NCBI GenBank assembly: GCA_009780185.1 | Contig: WRAN01000014.1 | Location: 1-64,000 of the forward strand | Origin: Defluviitaleaceae bacterium | GTDB lineage: Bacteria; Bacillota; Clostridia; Lachnospirales; WQUN01 | DNA length: 64,000 nt | Reading direction: 5' to 3' | In this document: positions 1-7,289 of the stretch, in pieces | Layout of the letters: each line of letters begins with the position of its first letter | Position numbering within the stretch: the first letter of the stretch is position 1 | Position numbers and translations under genes: made by a program | The notes under the pieces: generated by a model | Databases searched by the model: none | The model's input: the letters and a program-made list of their open reading frames with translations, nothing else | Told to the model about the DNA's origin: nothing

Positions 1-158
1 CATCGCCTAGAGCACAGGACAAACCTGCCACCGCAGCAGAGTAAGTTTACAATATTCGCCCACATACTTCAAGCGATGCAGTATTAGCATGGCGTATTGT
101 TTGCTTTCACTCGAGAGTGGGTAGGCTTGAGAGTTCTATGTTTATACGTACATATTTG
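1..158. other. window edge, no gene recognised
   Basis: No convincing reading frame with a ribosome binding site is visible here. The stretch ends in a strong terminator, so on the plus strand it is probably the 3' end of a transcript that starts outside the window, either a gene tail or an untranslated RNA. I could not match it to a known RNA family by eye. Confidence 0.3.
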
Positions 159-210
159 TGCGTGTAGGCGATGATGGGAAAAAACCCATCTTCCCTACAC
201 GCATTTTTTT
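159..210 (+). terminator. Rho-independent terminator
   Basis: A long stem pairs TGCGTGTAGG (159-168) with CCTACACGCA (194-203). An inner stem pairs GATGGG (173-178) with CCCATC (185-190) around an A-rich loop. A run of T follows from 204. It ends whatever is transcribed rightward from beyond the window edge and isolates the AbrB-like gene. Confidence 0.85.
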
Positions 211-257
211 ATTTTCCTTTGCCCTGGCCTTTCTAATTTTAAAAAAGGAGGTGAATT

Positions 258-467
258 ATGGAGGCTATAAAAATAAGACCCATTGATGATTTATGCAGGA
301 TCAGTATCCCAAGAGAAGTAAGAGAAATTAAGGGTTGGCAACCAAATGATAACATCGGATTCTACAACTACAATGGTGTCATAGTACTTGAACAAACAGG
401 GCCGCCCCGGGAGCCCAAGCATATAGAAGAGATTATGCGGCTTCACAGTCCTCAAGTCCAAGAATAA
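258..467 (+). CDS. AbrB/SpoVT-type DNA-binding domain protein
   Basis: A 69-residue protein consisting almost only of a swapped-hairpin AbrB/MazE-type fold. Residues 5-45 carry the family pattern of a short strand (IKIRPIDD), the R-I-S-I-P-R-E-V-R turn, and a G-x-x-x-x-D-x-I-x-x strand. This family binds DNA as dimers; members are either transition-state regulators or antitoxins. No toxin gene follows, so a free-standing regulator is more likely, which is inference. The start is set by a near-ideal AAAGGAGGTG ribosome site 6-7 bases upstream. It is a single-gene unit between a terminator and a convergent gene. The target is unknown. Confidence 0.8.
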   Translation: MEAIKIRPIDDLCRISIPREVREIKGWQPNDNIGFYNYNGVIVLEQTGPPREPKHIEEIMRLHSPQVQE

Positions 468-740
468 CCTCTTGCAAAGCGCCACTCCCCAGTAATAAAC
501 AAGCCAAGCCCGACAGACGAAAAACTCTCCTTGCCAATGAAAAGATATTGGCGCGAAGAGTATTTCGTCTGTCTTTGTTATTGGGGTAGTTATTGCTGAG
601 GTTGTGGGAGTCGTTGTGTTGAAAAACACAAGTGACGAAGTTTGCCCATGGGCTTCTGATAGAACTTACAAAATAATTCTACTTGCCCCGATCATTTGGT
701 CAAAACCAGAAAAGTAACACTGTCCCAATGAAAGATGATA
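468..740. other. intergenic region with long hairpin and hydrophobic frame
   Basis: A long imperfect hairpin pairs GACAGACGAAA (512-522) with TTTCGTCTGTC (563-573), with further pairing inside (AACTCT/AGAGT, GCCAAT/ATTGGC). It could terminate transcription of the AbrB-like gene, although the T run is weak. From 541 to 717 a plus frame without a standard start encodes a hydrophobic stretch followed by a polar tail. It has no ribosome site, so I treat it as a possible remnant or chance frame. Confidence 0.35.
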
Positions 741-2510
741 CTACCGAAACCGCTGCCCCATAAAATAATACTGCAAAATCCGAAAATCAGTATGTTCGCT
801 ACTTAAATCCATTATCGGGTGCTGGGTCATATAGTCTGATAGAAAAGAAAACCAAGCCGTATCCTGTTCAAATCCCAATAAGGAAAGCAACTGCTGTCCC
901 ATATAATTAGCGCTAAATAGGGTTGGCACACCCTCAAGAGAAACAAGGTCACGCGCCAACTCATTAGCAAATATTAGATAAGGCACTGTAAACCGCAATT
1001 CTGGATTCATATAAAAATCTAAACCAAGCCGCTCATATATGCCCACGCCTCCCCTAAAGGATGGCAAATGATCACTGTAAAACACCAGCAAGAACGGCTC
1101 ATCTTCCTTTTCCAAGAAATCCGCAAGCATAAGAAGCTCTTCAGCGCTTTGGCGCATTCCATAGAAATAATTGTACAACTCGTTCATTTCCCCATCACTA
1201 AAGTCTATATCTGACGTCATACCCCCGTGGCCGCTATAAAATCGGTTGGCAAAGGGCATGTGGTTTTGGATAGTTACCATGTATGCAAATATCGGCTGTG
1301 TCCTATCCCTATTTGAAATTACGTCACGAAGAAAGTCAAAAGTCGAGGCTTCTGTTATAAGGCGAGTTATAGTTTCCGCGCCAGCCTCAATAAAATCGTA
1401 GCGGAAATACATATCACGAAAACCCAAGTGCCGATAGACATTCTGTCTATTGTAAAACCATGGCGCGCCTGGATGCATTGCCACTGTATGATATCCTCTG
1501 TCTGCAAACACAGAAACTACAGACTCCATGGGCTGCCGAATAAACCAAAATGACGAAGGTGACTCTCTAATAAACTGGGTAAACATCCCTGTTAGAACAT
1601 CGAACTCGGTATTAGCGGTGCCGCCACCAAAATTGGGTACGATAATATCACCTACTATGCTGCCTTCACGGGCTGCTAAGGTGTGAAAATCTGATAGCGG
1701 GTCACTTTGAAAGCTGAGAACTGGGCTGTCTGACAGGCGGGAGAAACTTTCGCTCATTACAACCACTACGTTGATATGACCTGGCTCATGAGACTGTGAC
1801 ACAGCGTCACCTAATATCTCACGAGCCAGCTCCTCCGAAAATCCAGGCGGTCGCTCAGGTGAAAACCTTGATAAAAATGCCAGAAAAGAATAATTCGTCC
1901 CTCTGGAGTTGTAGATATCCACCAGCCTAAATCCGCTGCCCTCAACAGGAAAGCGGCCAAAGTATGCTTGGTTCCAATAAACTGTGGGAAGCAAAACAGC
2001 CATACAAAGTATGCACACAAGCGCACCGGGCAGGCTAAACCGCCACTTAGGTTTATAAGGCCGCACAAAAAGCAACGATATTATCAACAGTGTAAAAAAA
2101 ATAATCAGCGGCAGCACGCCATTCTGTATGAAATTAACCTCAGAGGTTACATATCTCACTTCGTTAAATAAGAATATATCTGCCGGCAAAAAAGGTTCAT
2201 CCCGAAAAAAAACTTTGCTGCGGTTAATTATCCCCATCAAAAATGTAATAACTGTTGGAAATACAGTGGTTACAACCAGATTGCGGCTTATTCCAAACAA
2301 CACCCCAATTAAAAGCCATATAGGCAAGCCGTTTAGTAAAATTAACATTGGGCTTTGGGTAAAAATCTGAATAGATTCCACAAAGCGGGTTGGAAGCAGG
2401 TAAACGGAAACAACGGTTAGCATCCCGCCATAGATAAATAAAAATGCAAAAGTAAGTCGTGCTGATATCACCAGACGTTTGCCTAATAGTCTTTTAATAA
2501 ATTCGCTCAT
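741..2510 (-). CDS. LTA synthase-type sulfatase family membrane protein
   Basis: A 589-residue protein with about five N-terminal membrane helices (roughly residues 15-180) and an extracellular sulfatase-fold domain (about 245-560). The domain shows the features of lipoteichoic acid synthase-type phosphoglycerol transferases: metal-binding Glu in VVVMSESF, the nucleophile region GGGTANTEFD with the expected Thr, and the metal-binding Asp-His in YSDHLPS. Family members polymerise glycerol phosphate from phosphatidylglycerol onto a lipid anchor at the outer membrane face. Length is slightly under the usual 600-650 residues. A GGGGTACC ribosome site precedes the ATG. It may make lipoteichoic acid or a related surface glycerophosphate polymer; substrate cannot be fixed from sequence. 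Confidence 0.85.
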   Translation of the reverse strand: MSEFIKRLLGKRLVISARLTFAFLFIYGGMLTVVSVYLLPTRFVESIQIFTQSPMLILLNGLPIWLLIGVLFGISRNLVVTTVFPTVITFLMGIINRSKVFFRDEPFLPADIFLFNEVRYVTSEVNFIQNGVLPLIIFFTLLIISLLFVRPYKPKWRFSLPGALVCILCMAVLLPTVYWNQAYFGRFPVEGSGFRLVDIYNSRGTNYSFLAFLSRFSPERPPGFSEELAREILGDAVSQSHEPGHINVVVVMSESFSRLSDSPVLSFQSDPLSDFHTLAAREGSIVGDIIVPNFGGGTANTEFDVLTGMFTQFIRESPSSFWFIRQPMESVVSVFADRGYHTVAMHPGAPWFYNRQNVYRHLGFRDMYFRYDFIEAGAETITRLITEASTFDFLRDVISNRDRTQPIFAYMVTIQNHMPFANRFYSGHGGMTSDIDFSDGEMNELYNYFYGMRQSAEELLMLADFLEKEDEPFLLVFYSDHLPSFRGGVGIYERLGLDFYMNPELRFTVPYLIFANELARDLVSLEGVPTLFSANYMGQQLLSLLGFEQDTAWFSFLSDYMTQHPIMDLSSEHTDFRILQYYFMGQRFR

Positions 2511-2520
2511 TGGTACCCCA

Positions 2521-2640
2521 TAATTATACCGATTCCAATTAAAATCCTATCTGCCTATCGCGGCAAAACCACTTGAAACGCTTGTTTCGCGTTTCAAGCC
2601 GCCGCTCTGTCAGACAGGTTTTAATTTGGAATCGGTATTA
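2521..2640. repeat. 120-bp imperfect palindrome, MITE-like
   Basis: Outer arms of about 30 bp at 2523-2552 and 2611-2640 are near-perfect inverted repeats, both carrying ATACCGATTCC and an AATTAAAA tract. Inside, TTGAAACGC pairs with GCGTTTCAA and GCGGC with GCCGC. The whole intergenic gap between two minus-strand genes is occupied by this element, which ends one base before a stop codon. It could be a miniature transposable element or a very stable RNA hairpin serving as a terminator. Confidence 0.7.
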
Positions 2641-2641
2641 G

Positions 2642-3682
2642 TTATTCTTCTCTCTCTACCCAACGTCCCTCAGCATCATGATCTACTTCTATCAATACAA
2701 TTTCACGAATCTCAGAAGGAATTATATCGTTTACTGATGTTGTTATAGTCATTAGTGCACCATTTTCATCTAGAGTCACTGTTGCAACTCTGCCTGTTTC
2801 ATCCGTTATATTAAAGCTAAAGCTTATGTGATGAGTAACTGTAGTACCTCTAACTGCCGGGAAAGAAAATGCCTCCATAAACACTGCATCAACTATCACC
2901 GTATTGGTAAAATGTATTTGAGCGTAGTTTTTAGCAATAGAGGAAAACACCTCTGCCCTGGAGTCGTCAGTTACTTCTGCAAAAAGCAAGCTCCAATCCC
3001 CACCCCATTCGCGCTCTATATAATCATTGAGAAACTCATGTTCTTCCATCGTAAAGCCGCGGTTATTTATTGCCGCAAGCCGCCATATATCAATACGCTC
3101 CCCTGTAATGGCATCTATAACAAAATAGAAATCTCCAGGTACATACATAGAAAAACGTGATATATCACCCATGCTTTCTATAATGTAATCTCTGTCTTCA
3201 CCGGCTTCCATACGTGCGATAATTTCATTATGCAACTCATTTGCCCGATTTCTACGTGCTACGGTATCTCTGTTGCTATTGGAAACAGAACCTAGCCAAA
3301 GTTCTCTGCTCATATGGTCCCATCCCGCAAACTGCATTTCTACATACATACCATCAATGCGTTCACCAAATATATCCCAGATATATTGCGCGCCAATTTG
3401 GGCGGCATCTTCCATCGAAAGCGCAAGAGGGCTGGGTATCTCCCCTTCAAAGCTTGTATTTAAAACCGTCAGGTTTGAGGCATAAAAATCCTCAGGTATA
3501 GGGTTTTCTGGGATGCTTACATACTCAACAGTTTGAGGCACATAACCCTCATACTCTGTTGCAGCCTGGATGGTTCTTGCGTTTACTCCCCACAATAGCC
3601 CCCCAAATAACCCTACTGCTGCCACTGTGGATATAGCCACTTTTGCGACTTCTTTAATTTTTGATTTCATTTTCATTTTCAT
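2642..3682 (-). CDS. secreted or membrane-anchored protein of unknown function
   Basis: A 346-residue protein with a lysine-rich N terminus, a hydrophobic segment at about residues 15-32 and an Ala-rich site typical of signal peptides (around residue 40). The remainder is acidic and contains no motif I recognise. It has no lipobox or LPXTG motif. The region around residues 185-200 (FYFVIDAITGERID) resembles short PepSY-type strands, but I would not assign that domain on this alone. It lies 78 bases downstream of the histidine kinase gene and in the same direction, which is a common place for a target or accessory protein of a two-component system. The link is inference. Confidence 0.6.
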   Translation of the reverse strand: MKMKMKSKIKEVAKVAISTVAAVGLFGGLLWGVNARTIQAATEYEGYVPQTVEYVSIPENPIPEDFYASNLTVLNTSFEGEIPSPLALSMEDAAQIGAQYIWDIFGERIDGMYVEMQFAGWDHMSRELWLGSVSNSNRDTVARRNRANELHNEIIARMEAGEDRDYIIESMGDISRFSMYVPGDFYFVIDAITGERIDIWRLAAINNRGFTMEEHEFLNDYIEREWGGDWSLLFAEVTDDSRAEVFSSIAKNYAQIHFTNTVIVDAVFMEAFSFPAVRGTTVTHHISFSFNITDETGRVATVTLDENGALMTITTSVNDIIPSEIREIVLIEVDHDAEGRWVEREE

Positions 3683-3757
3683 TTCCTCTCTGTTATGTTT
3701 TGTGTGGGCCTCACAGTGGATATAATAAATGGGCTTTATTTTGAAATTATTATGTGG

Positions 3758-3768
3758 ATATTATGGAT
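3758..3768 (-). promoter_or_regulatory. possible response-regulator half-site
   Basis: ATATTATGGAT matches 9 of 11 positions of the direct repeat ATGTTATGGAA found upstream of the neighbouring response regulator gene. It overlaps the stop codon of the kinase gene and lies about 76 bases upstream of the secreted-protein gene. A single site is weak evidence. Confidence 0.25.
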
Positions 3769-5116
3769 TTGTAAATGTTAGTTTTACCATAGTACCGATA
3801 CCTTGGGTGGATGCTATGGTCATCTTTGCCCCGTGGACTTGAGCGATTTGCTTGCATAGAGCCAGGCCTAGGCCTACCCCACCGGAATCTCGGCTACGGG
3901 CTTTATCTACCCGGTAGAAAGGTTCTGCTACTTTGGATAATTTGCCCTTGGGGATACCACAGCCGTTGTCTTCTACAGTTATTATCACGTTTTTATCTTT
4001 TGTGATGGCTCTTATGTGTATTATCCCTTCCCCTGGCTGGCAGGAATTTATGGCATTCTTAGATAGATTTAATAGCAAGGATTTTATTAAATCCGGCTGA
4101 CCTCCTAAGTATGGAGCCATGGCTGTTGTATCCAGTTTGGCTCCTTGCTCTTTTAAAGGCTTTTCTAGGGATTGCTTTACTTCAATTAATAATTCTGGGA
4201 TAAATATTTTTTCCAATTTGGGTTTATAGTCTCGTAAGGTGGCTAGCTCTAGCAGTGAGTTGGCCACTTTTTTCATATGCTGGGCTTCGGACATGATGAA
4301 CTCAGCAGATTCTAATAGCTCCCCTTCTTTTAGATTAGCTTTTTGCAGATATTCTGCGTAGCCATAAATTGAAGTTAGAGGGGTGCGGATTTCGTGGGCA
4401 AAATTGTCTACAAATTGCTGTTTGCGCTCCGCTTCCTCTTCCAACAAGCTTATCTGGGTTTCTATCTGTGCAGACATTTGATTAAAGGCAACAGCTACCG
4501 CGGCCAACTCGTTACGGCCTTTTACTGTAATTTGCTGGCCGTATAAGCCGTCGGTTATCTGCCCTGCTGCGACAGCTACAATTTCCAGAGGTTTAAATAT
4601 CCTCAGCAAAATTATATATAGAAGAACCGCGGCTACTAAAGATACAATTATGGATGTGATCCACAAGTATTGTTGTATTTCTTGCATGTCGACTATATTT
4701 GAAGTTATGTCAAGGACATAAGAAAGCTGATATTGCCTAAATGGATTGGGAAGGGCTCCAATTATTGAAATAGAGTGACTATCCCCTACTCTTTCGAAAG
4801 AAATCACGGCATATGCGCCATTTTCCTGGGAGGAATAGTTAAGACTTAGCTCAATGCCATGCTGGCGATAATACTGCACATACCCATGAAATAAATTACT
4901 GGTCGTTGTGGTAAAGCTTTCTCCTCCCGGGAATCTGGCATAAACGTTACCCATATCCCTGGCAAGGGAAGTGGTTATAGTCTGAAACTCTCGTGAGGCT
5001 TTTTCCCTCAGCATATATGTGGTGCTATTGGTCATATGCGTGGAAACAATGGCAATACTGGTGAAGATTATCGCAAGAAAGAGCATGTACGCGGCAAGAA
5101 ATGTTTTTAATCTCAC
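3761..5116 (-). CDS. sensor histidine kinase, PhoR/BaeS type
   Basis: A 451-residue membrane sensor kinase. Two membrane helices (about residues 7-28 and 153-175) bracket an extracellular sensing region. A HAMP linker follows, then the dimerisation domain with phospho-acceptor His in FAHEIRTPLTS (about residue 241). The ATPase domain shows the N box (NLSKNAINS), the G1 box (VEDNGCGIPK) and the G2 box (GGVGLGLALC). It starts with GTG and overlaps the regulator stop codon by four bases (GTGA), so the two are translationally coupled. Together they form one two-component system. The signal is not identifiable; the LTA synthase-like gene nearby makes envelope stress conceivable, but that is a guess. 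Confidence 0.92.
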   Translation of the reverse strand: MRLKTFLAAYMLFLAIIFTSIAIVSTHMTNSTTYMLREKASREFQTITTSLARDMGNVYARFPGGESFTTTTSNLFHGYVQYYRQHGIELSLNYSSQENGAYAVISFERVGDSHSISIIGALPNPFRQYQLSYVLDITSNIVDMQEIQQYLWITSIIVSLVAAVLLYIILLRIFKPLEIVAVAAGQITDGLYGQQITVKGRNELAAVAVAFNQMSAQIETQISLLEEEAERKQQFVDNFAHEIRTPLTSIYGYAEYLQKANLKEGELLESAEFIMSEAQHMKKVANSLLELATLRDYKPKLEKIFIPELLIEVKQSLEKPLKEQGAKLDTTAMAPYLGGQPDLIKSLLLNLSKNAINSCQPGEGIIHIRAITKDKNVIITVEDNGCGIPKGKLSKVAEPFYRVDKARSRDSGGVGLGLALCKQIAQVHGAKMTIASTQGIGTMVKLTFTNP

Positions 5117-5769
5117 GGTTTATCCTCCAGGCGGTACCCTAGCTTATATACGGTTTTTATGACTTTTTCCCATCTAAGTTTTTTACGGATATTGTGGATA
5201 TGGACATCTACAGTACGGGTGTCACCGCCGTAGTCATAGCCCCAGGCGATCTCCAGCAGCTTATCGCGAGAAAGTGCTATATTACGGTTTTGAATGAGCG
5301 CCTCGATTAATGCATACTCTTGAGGGGTGAAGTCTACCAGAGAGCCACGGTAATAAACCTGGCGACCAGCAAGGTCTGCTGTTACATCACCAAGCTTGAA
5401 GGCTTTTTCGGACTTTTGAGTGCGGCGCAGTACAGATTCTATACGAGCCGTAAGCTCCAGCATATCAAAAGGCTTTACAATATAATCATCCGCGCCATGA
5501 CGCAAACCGATAACGCGGTCATGTACAGCACCACGGGCGGTTAGGAAAATTACTGGGATTTGACCCTTAATATCTTGGATTATCTCAAAGCCGTCACGGT
5601 TTGGCAGCATTATGTCCAGCAGCATTAGGTCAAAAGCTGTGGATTCTAAAGCGGGAATTACAGCATCGCCATCGTAAACCGAGACACAGGTATGACCTAC
5701 CAGTTCTAAGTTTTTTTTGATTAGCTTGTTAATGGGCTTGTCATCTTCAACAATTAATATATGTGCCAT
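5113..5769 (-). CDS. OmpR/PhoB-family response regulator
   Basis: A 218-residue regulator with an N-terminal receiver domain (acidic pocket ED near residue 8, phospho-acceptor Asp in LLDIMLPN at about residue 52, Lys in KPFD near 100) and a C-terminal winged-helix domain with the family signature RTVDVHIHNIRKKL. The start chosen is ATG at 5769, preceded by GAAGGTG at correct spacing. An upstream in-frame GTG lies inside that ribosome site and is less likely. It is the partner of the overlapping kinase. Three 11-bp direct repeats and a TATGAT -10 box upstream suggest autoregulation. Confidence 0.93.
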   Translation of the reverse strand: MAHILIVEDDKPINKLIKKNLELVGHTCVSVYDGDAVIPALESTAFDLMLLDIMLPNRDGFEIIQDIKGQIPVIFLTARGAVHDRVIGLRHGADDYIVKPFDMLELTARIESVLRRTQKSEKAFKLGDVTADLAGRQVYYRGSLVDFTPQEYALIEALIQNRNIALSRDKLLEIAWGYDYGGDTRTVDVHIHNIRKKLRWEKVIKTVYKLGYRLEDKP

Positions 5770-5791
5770 CTGATTCACCTTCTCAATGTGA

Positions 5792-5838
5792 GTTTTTGCG
5801 AATGGTTTTGCCGTTAGGCAAAAAGAGTTCCTCTTATT
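5792..5838 (-). repeat. hairpin leader shared with 41143-41190
   Basis: On the minus strand this 5' leader contains CTTTTTGCC and GGCAAAA pairing into a small hairpin, followed by CATTCGCAAAAAC. A nearly identical stretch lies upstream of the DUF4097-type gene at 41143-41190, in the same orientation relative to its gene. It is either a dispersed repeat or a shared regulatory leader. Confidence 0.6.
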
Positions 5839-5839
5839 T

Positions 5840-5883
5840 TTATCATAGAAATGTTATGGAAATGTTATGGAGATGCTATGATT
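5840..5883 (-). promoter_or_regulatory. 11-bp direct repeats with -10 box, response regulator promoter
   Basis: Read on the plus strand, ATGTTATGGAA (5851-5861), ATGTTATGGAG (5862-5872) and ATGCTATGATT (5873-5883) follow one another without a gap, with a degenerate fourth copy at 5840-5850. An 11-bp period is typical of OmpR/PhoB-family sites. A minus-strand TATGAT (5842-5847) could be the -10 box, so that the repeats take the place of a -35 element. The repeats overlap the end of the Crp-like gene. Confidence 0.6.
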
Positions 5884-6521
5884 TTAATTTTTCTGCCATT
5901 TACAGTTATTAGGCCATCGACTTCCATTTTCCGCAGCTCCTTCGAAAGTGCGCTTCTGTTGGATAACAAATAGTCTGCCAACATGGTCTTTGTAAAAGGA
6001 ATAGTTACAGTGGAAACGACACCTCTATCTGATAGAATGTGAAGGTATGCAAGGATTTTCTCCCTTAGGGTCTTCTCCCTTAGAATATTTATTCTGTCAA
6101 AGAGACGGAAGTATTTATCTCCTATAACCTTTAGCATGTTTTGGATTAACATGGTATGAGCCGCACAAGCGGTTGTACATATAGAAAATAGCCTTTCGTA
6201 TTCAATAAAGGCAGCAGTTATATCAGAAGTTGCATAAAGAGTTACTGGGCTTTTATGAGTTCGGGTGCTGACAAGGATTTCGCCAAAAACGCTTAAAGGC
6301 TTCAGTTGGGACATTATCGTCTGGATACCGTTTGGATGCTCTAAGTAGGCTGTGGCAGTACCGGACAAAATTACCCCAATGTGTTTAATGCTTGCCCCAG
6401 AAAAGAGGATTATTTCATTTTTTGAAAAATGTCTTATATAAGGAGAAAGACAGGATATTAGCTTCTGACAGTCATCAGCCTGTATGCCAGTAAATAATAC
6501 TGCGTTTTGAAGAGATTCCAT
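5865..6521 (-). CDS. Crp/Fnr-family transcriptional regulator
   Basis: A 218-residue regulator with an N-terminal cyclic-nucleotide-binding-type beta barrel (about residues 15-125), a long dimer helix (about 125-150) and a C-terminal winged helix-turn-helix (KTMLADYLLSNRSALSKEL, about 176-195). No Fnr-type N-terminal cysteine cluster is seen, so iron-sulfur oxygen sensing is not supported. The effector is unknown. An AAGGAGG site sets the start. It is divergent from the ECF-like gene, and the short gap holds a perfect 16-bp palindrome that is the likely operator. Confidence 0.88.
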   Translation of the reverse strand: MESLQNAVLFTGIQADDCQKLISCLSPYIRHFSKNEIILFSGASIKHIGVILSGTATAYLEHPNGIQTIMSQLKPLSVFGEILVSTRTHKSPVTLYATSDITAAFIEYERLFSICTTACAAHTMLIQNMLKVIGDKYFRLFDRINILREKTLREKILAYLHILSDRGVVSTVTIPFTKTMLADYLLSNRSALSKELRKMEVDGLITVNGRKIKIIASP

Positions 6522-6546
6522 ATTGCCTCCTTAAAATGAACATTAT

Positions 6547-6562
6547 TGTTGCCTAGGCAACA
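6547..6562. promoter_or_regulatory. palindromic operator, probable Crp-type site
   Basis: TGTTGCCTAGGCAACA is a perfect 16-bp palindrome between the divergent crp-like and ECF-like genes. A TATAGT -10 box follows at 6579-6584 on the plus strand, with no good -35. The palindrome centre would be about 37-41 bases upstream of the start site, the class II activator position. It also lies only 25 bases upstream of the regulator start codon, so it could serve autorepression. Confidence 0.65.
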
Positions 6563-6614
6563 TTTCAATTGATGGAATTATAGTATGATTAGGAAAAATT
6601 TTAAAGGAGTTAAT

Positions 6615-7178
6615 ATGAACAGAAAACGAATTTTATGGATTACCCAAACCGCTCTTTTCATCGCTATGCTGGTAACAGCTCAGCATCTTACTGCACCAAT
6701 GAGCCAGTTTGTAACCGGATCCATTATTAATTTTATTCTAGTTACGGCTACTATTTTGGTAGGAATGTCTTCTGGTGTGGCGGTTGGGGTTGTGTCCCCT
6801 ATCTTTGCTTATTTTATTTTGGGAGTGCCTATTTTCCCAGTGATTATTCCCTTTATTATGGCAGGGAACGCAGCACTTGTGGTTGCGGTACATTTTATCA
6901 CAGTTAAGTCATATGTAAATTTAGACCTGCTTGCATATGTACGCATTATTTTGGCTATCATTGTTGGGTCTGTACTTAAATTTCTAGTACTTTGGATAGG
7001 GGTTGTGCATGTGGCATTGCCATTTCTTATCCCAAATGCCTTGCCGCCTCAAGTTGCGGCTATGTCGGCGGCGTTTTCATGGCCCCAACTAGTCACCGCT
7101 TTAATCGGTTCCACTATTGCCATGACAGTTATGCCCAACTTAATGCGGGCTTTGAGGATTAATAAAAATACTGTATAA
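6615..7178 (+). CDS. ECF transporter S-component-like membrane protein
   Basis: A 187-residue, very hydrophobic protein with about five or six membrane helices and small-residue-rich segments (VGMSSGVAVGVVSP). Size, helix number and an N terminus entering helix 1 from a short basic stretch agree with substrate-binding S components of energy-coupling-factor importers for vitamins. No ATPase or T component is nearby, as is usual for group II ECF systems, which share a common energising module. The start is ATG at 6615 behind AAAGGAG; an earlier in-frame ATG at 6585 lies in the promoter. The substrate is unknown. The upstream palindrome suggests control by the divergent Crp-type regulator. Confidence 0.65.
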   Translation: MNRKRILWITQTALFIAMLVTAQHLTAPMSQFVTGSIINFILVTATILVGMSSGVAVGVVSPIFAYFILGVPIFPVIIPFIMAGNAALVVAVHFITVKSYVNLDLLAYVRIILAIIVGSVLKFLVLWIGVVHVALPFLIPNALPPQVAAMSAAFSWPQLVTALIGSTIAMTVMPNLMRALRINKNTV

Positions 7179-7192
7179 TCACCCTCAAAGGC

Positions 7193-7260
7193 AGGCTAGT
7201 TTTGTAATACAGGGGTTGGCACCCATGATATAAAACTGCGGATGTATTACTTGTTTGCCT
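7193..7260 (+). other. intergenic hairpin
   Basis: AGGC...GCCT (7193-7196, 7257-7260) and GTAATACA/TGTATTAC (7204-7211, 7243-7250) pair in nested fashion, with GGGTTGGCACCC inside. It may be a weak terminator of the ECF-like gene or a leader structure for the next gene; no U run follows. Confidence 0.35.
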
Positions 7261-7289
7261 CGCCTTATTATTTATAATGAGGTGATTAT

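Noticed and set aside
1-158. Possible c-di-GMP or other riboswitch, because of the ACAGGACAAACCTGCC stretch
   Set aside because: Only a short resemblance; the following conserved parts are missing. No call made.
291-629. Minus-strand 112-codon frame opposite the AbrB-like gene
   Set aside because: Runs through a hairpin and antisense to a better-supported gene; no ribosome site and low-complexity start.
541-717. Hydrophobic plus-strand reading frame of 58 codons
   Set aside because: No ATG, GTG or TTG start with a ribosome site at its beginning; an in-frame stop precedes it. It may be a remnant or chance, so it is only mentioned within the intergenic entry.
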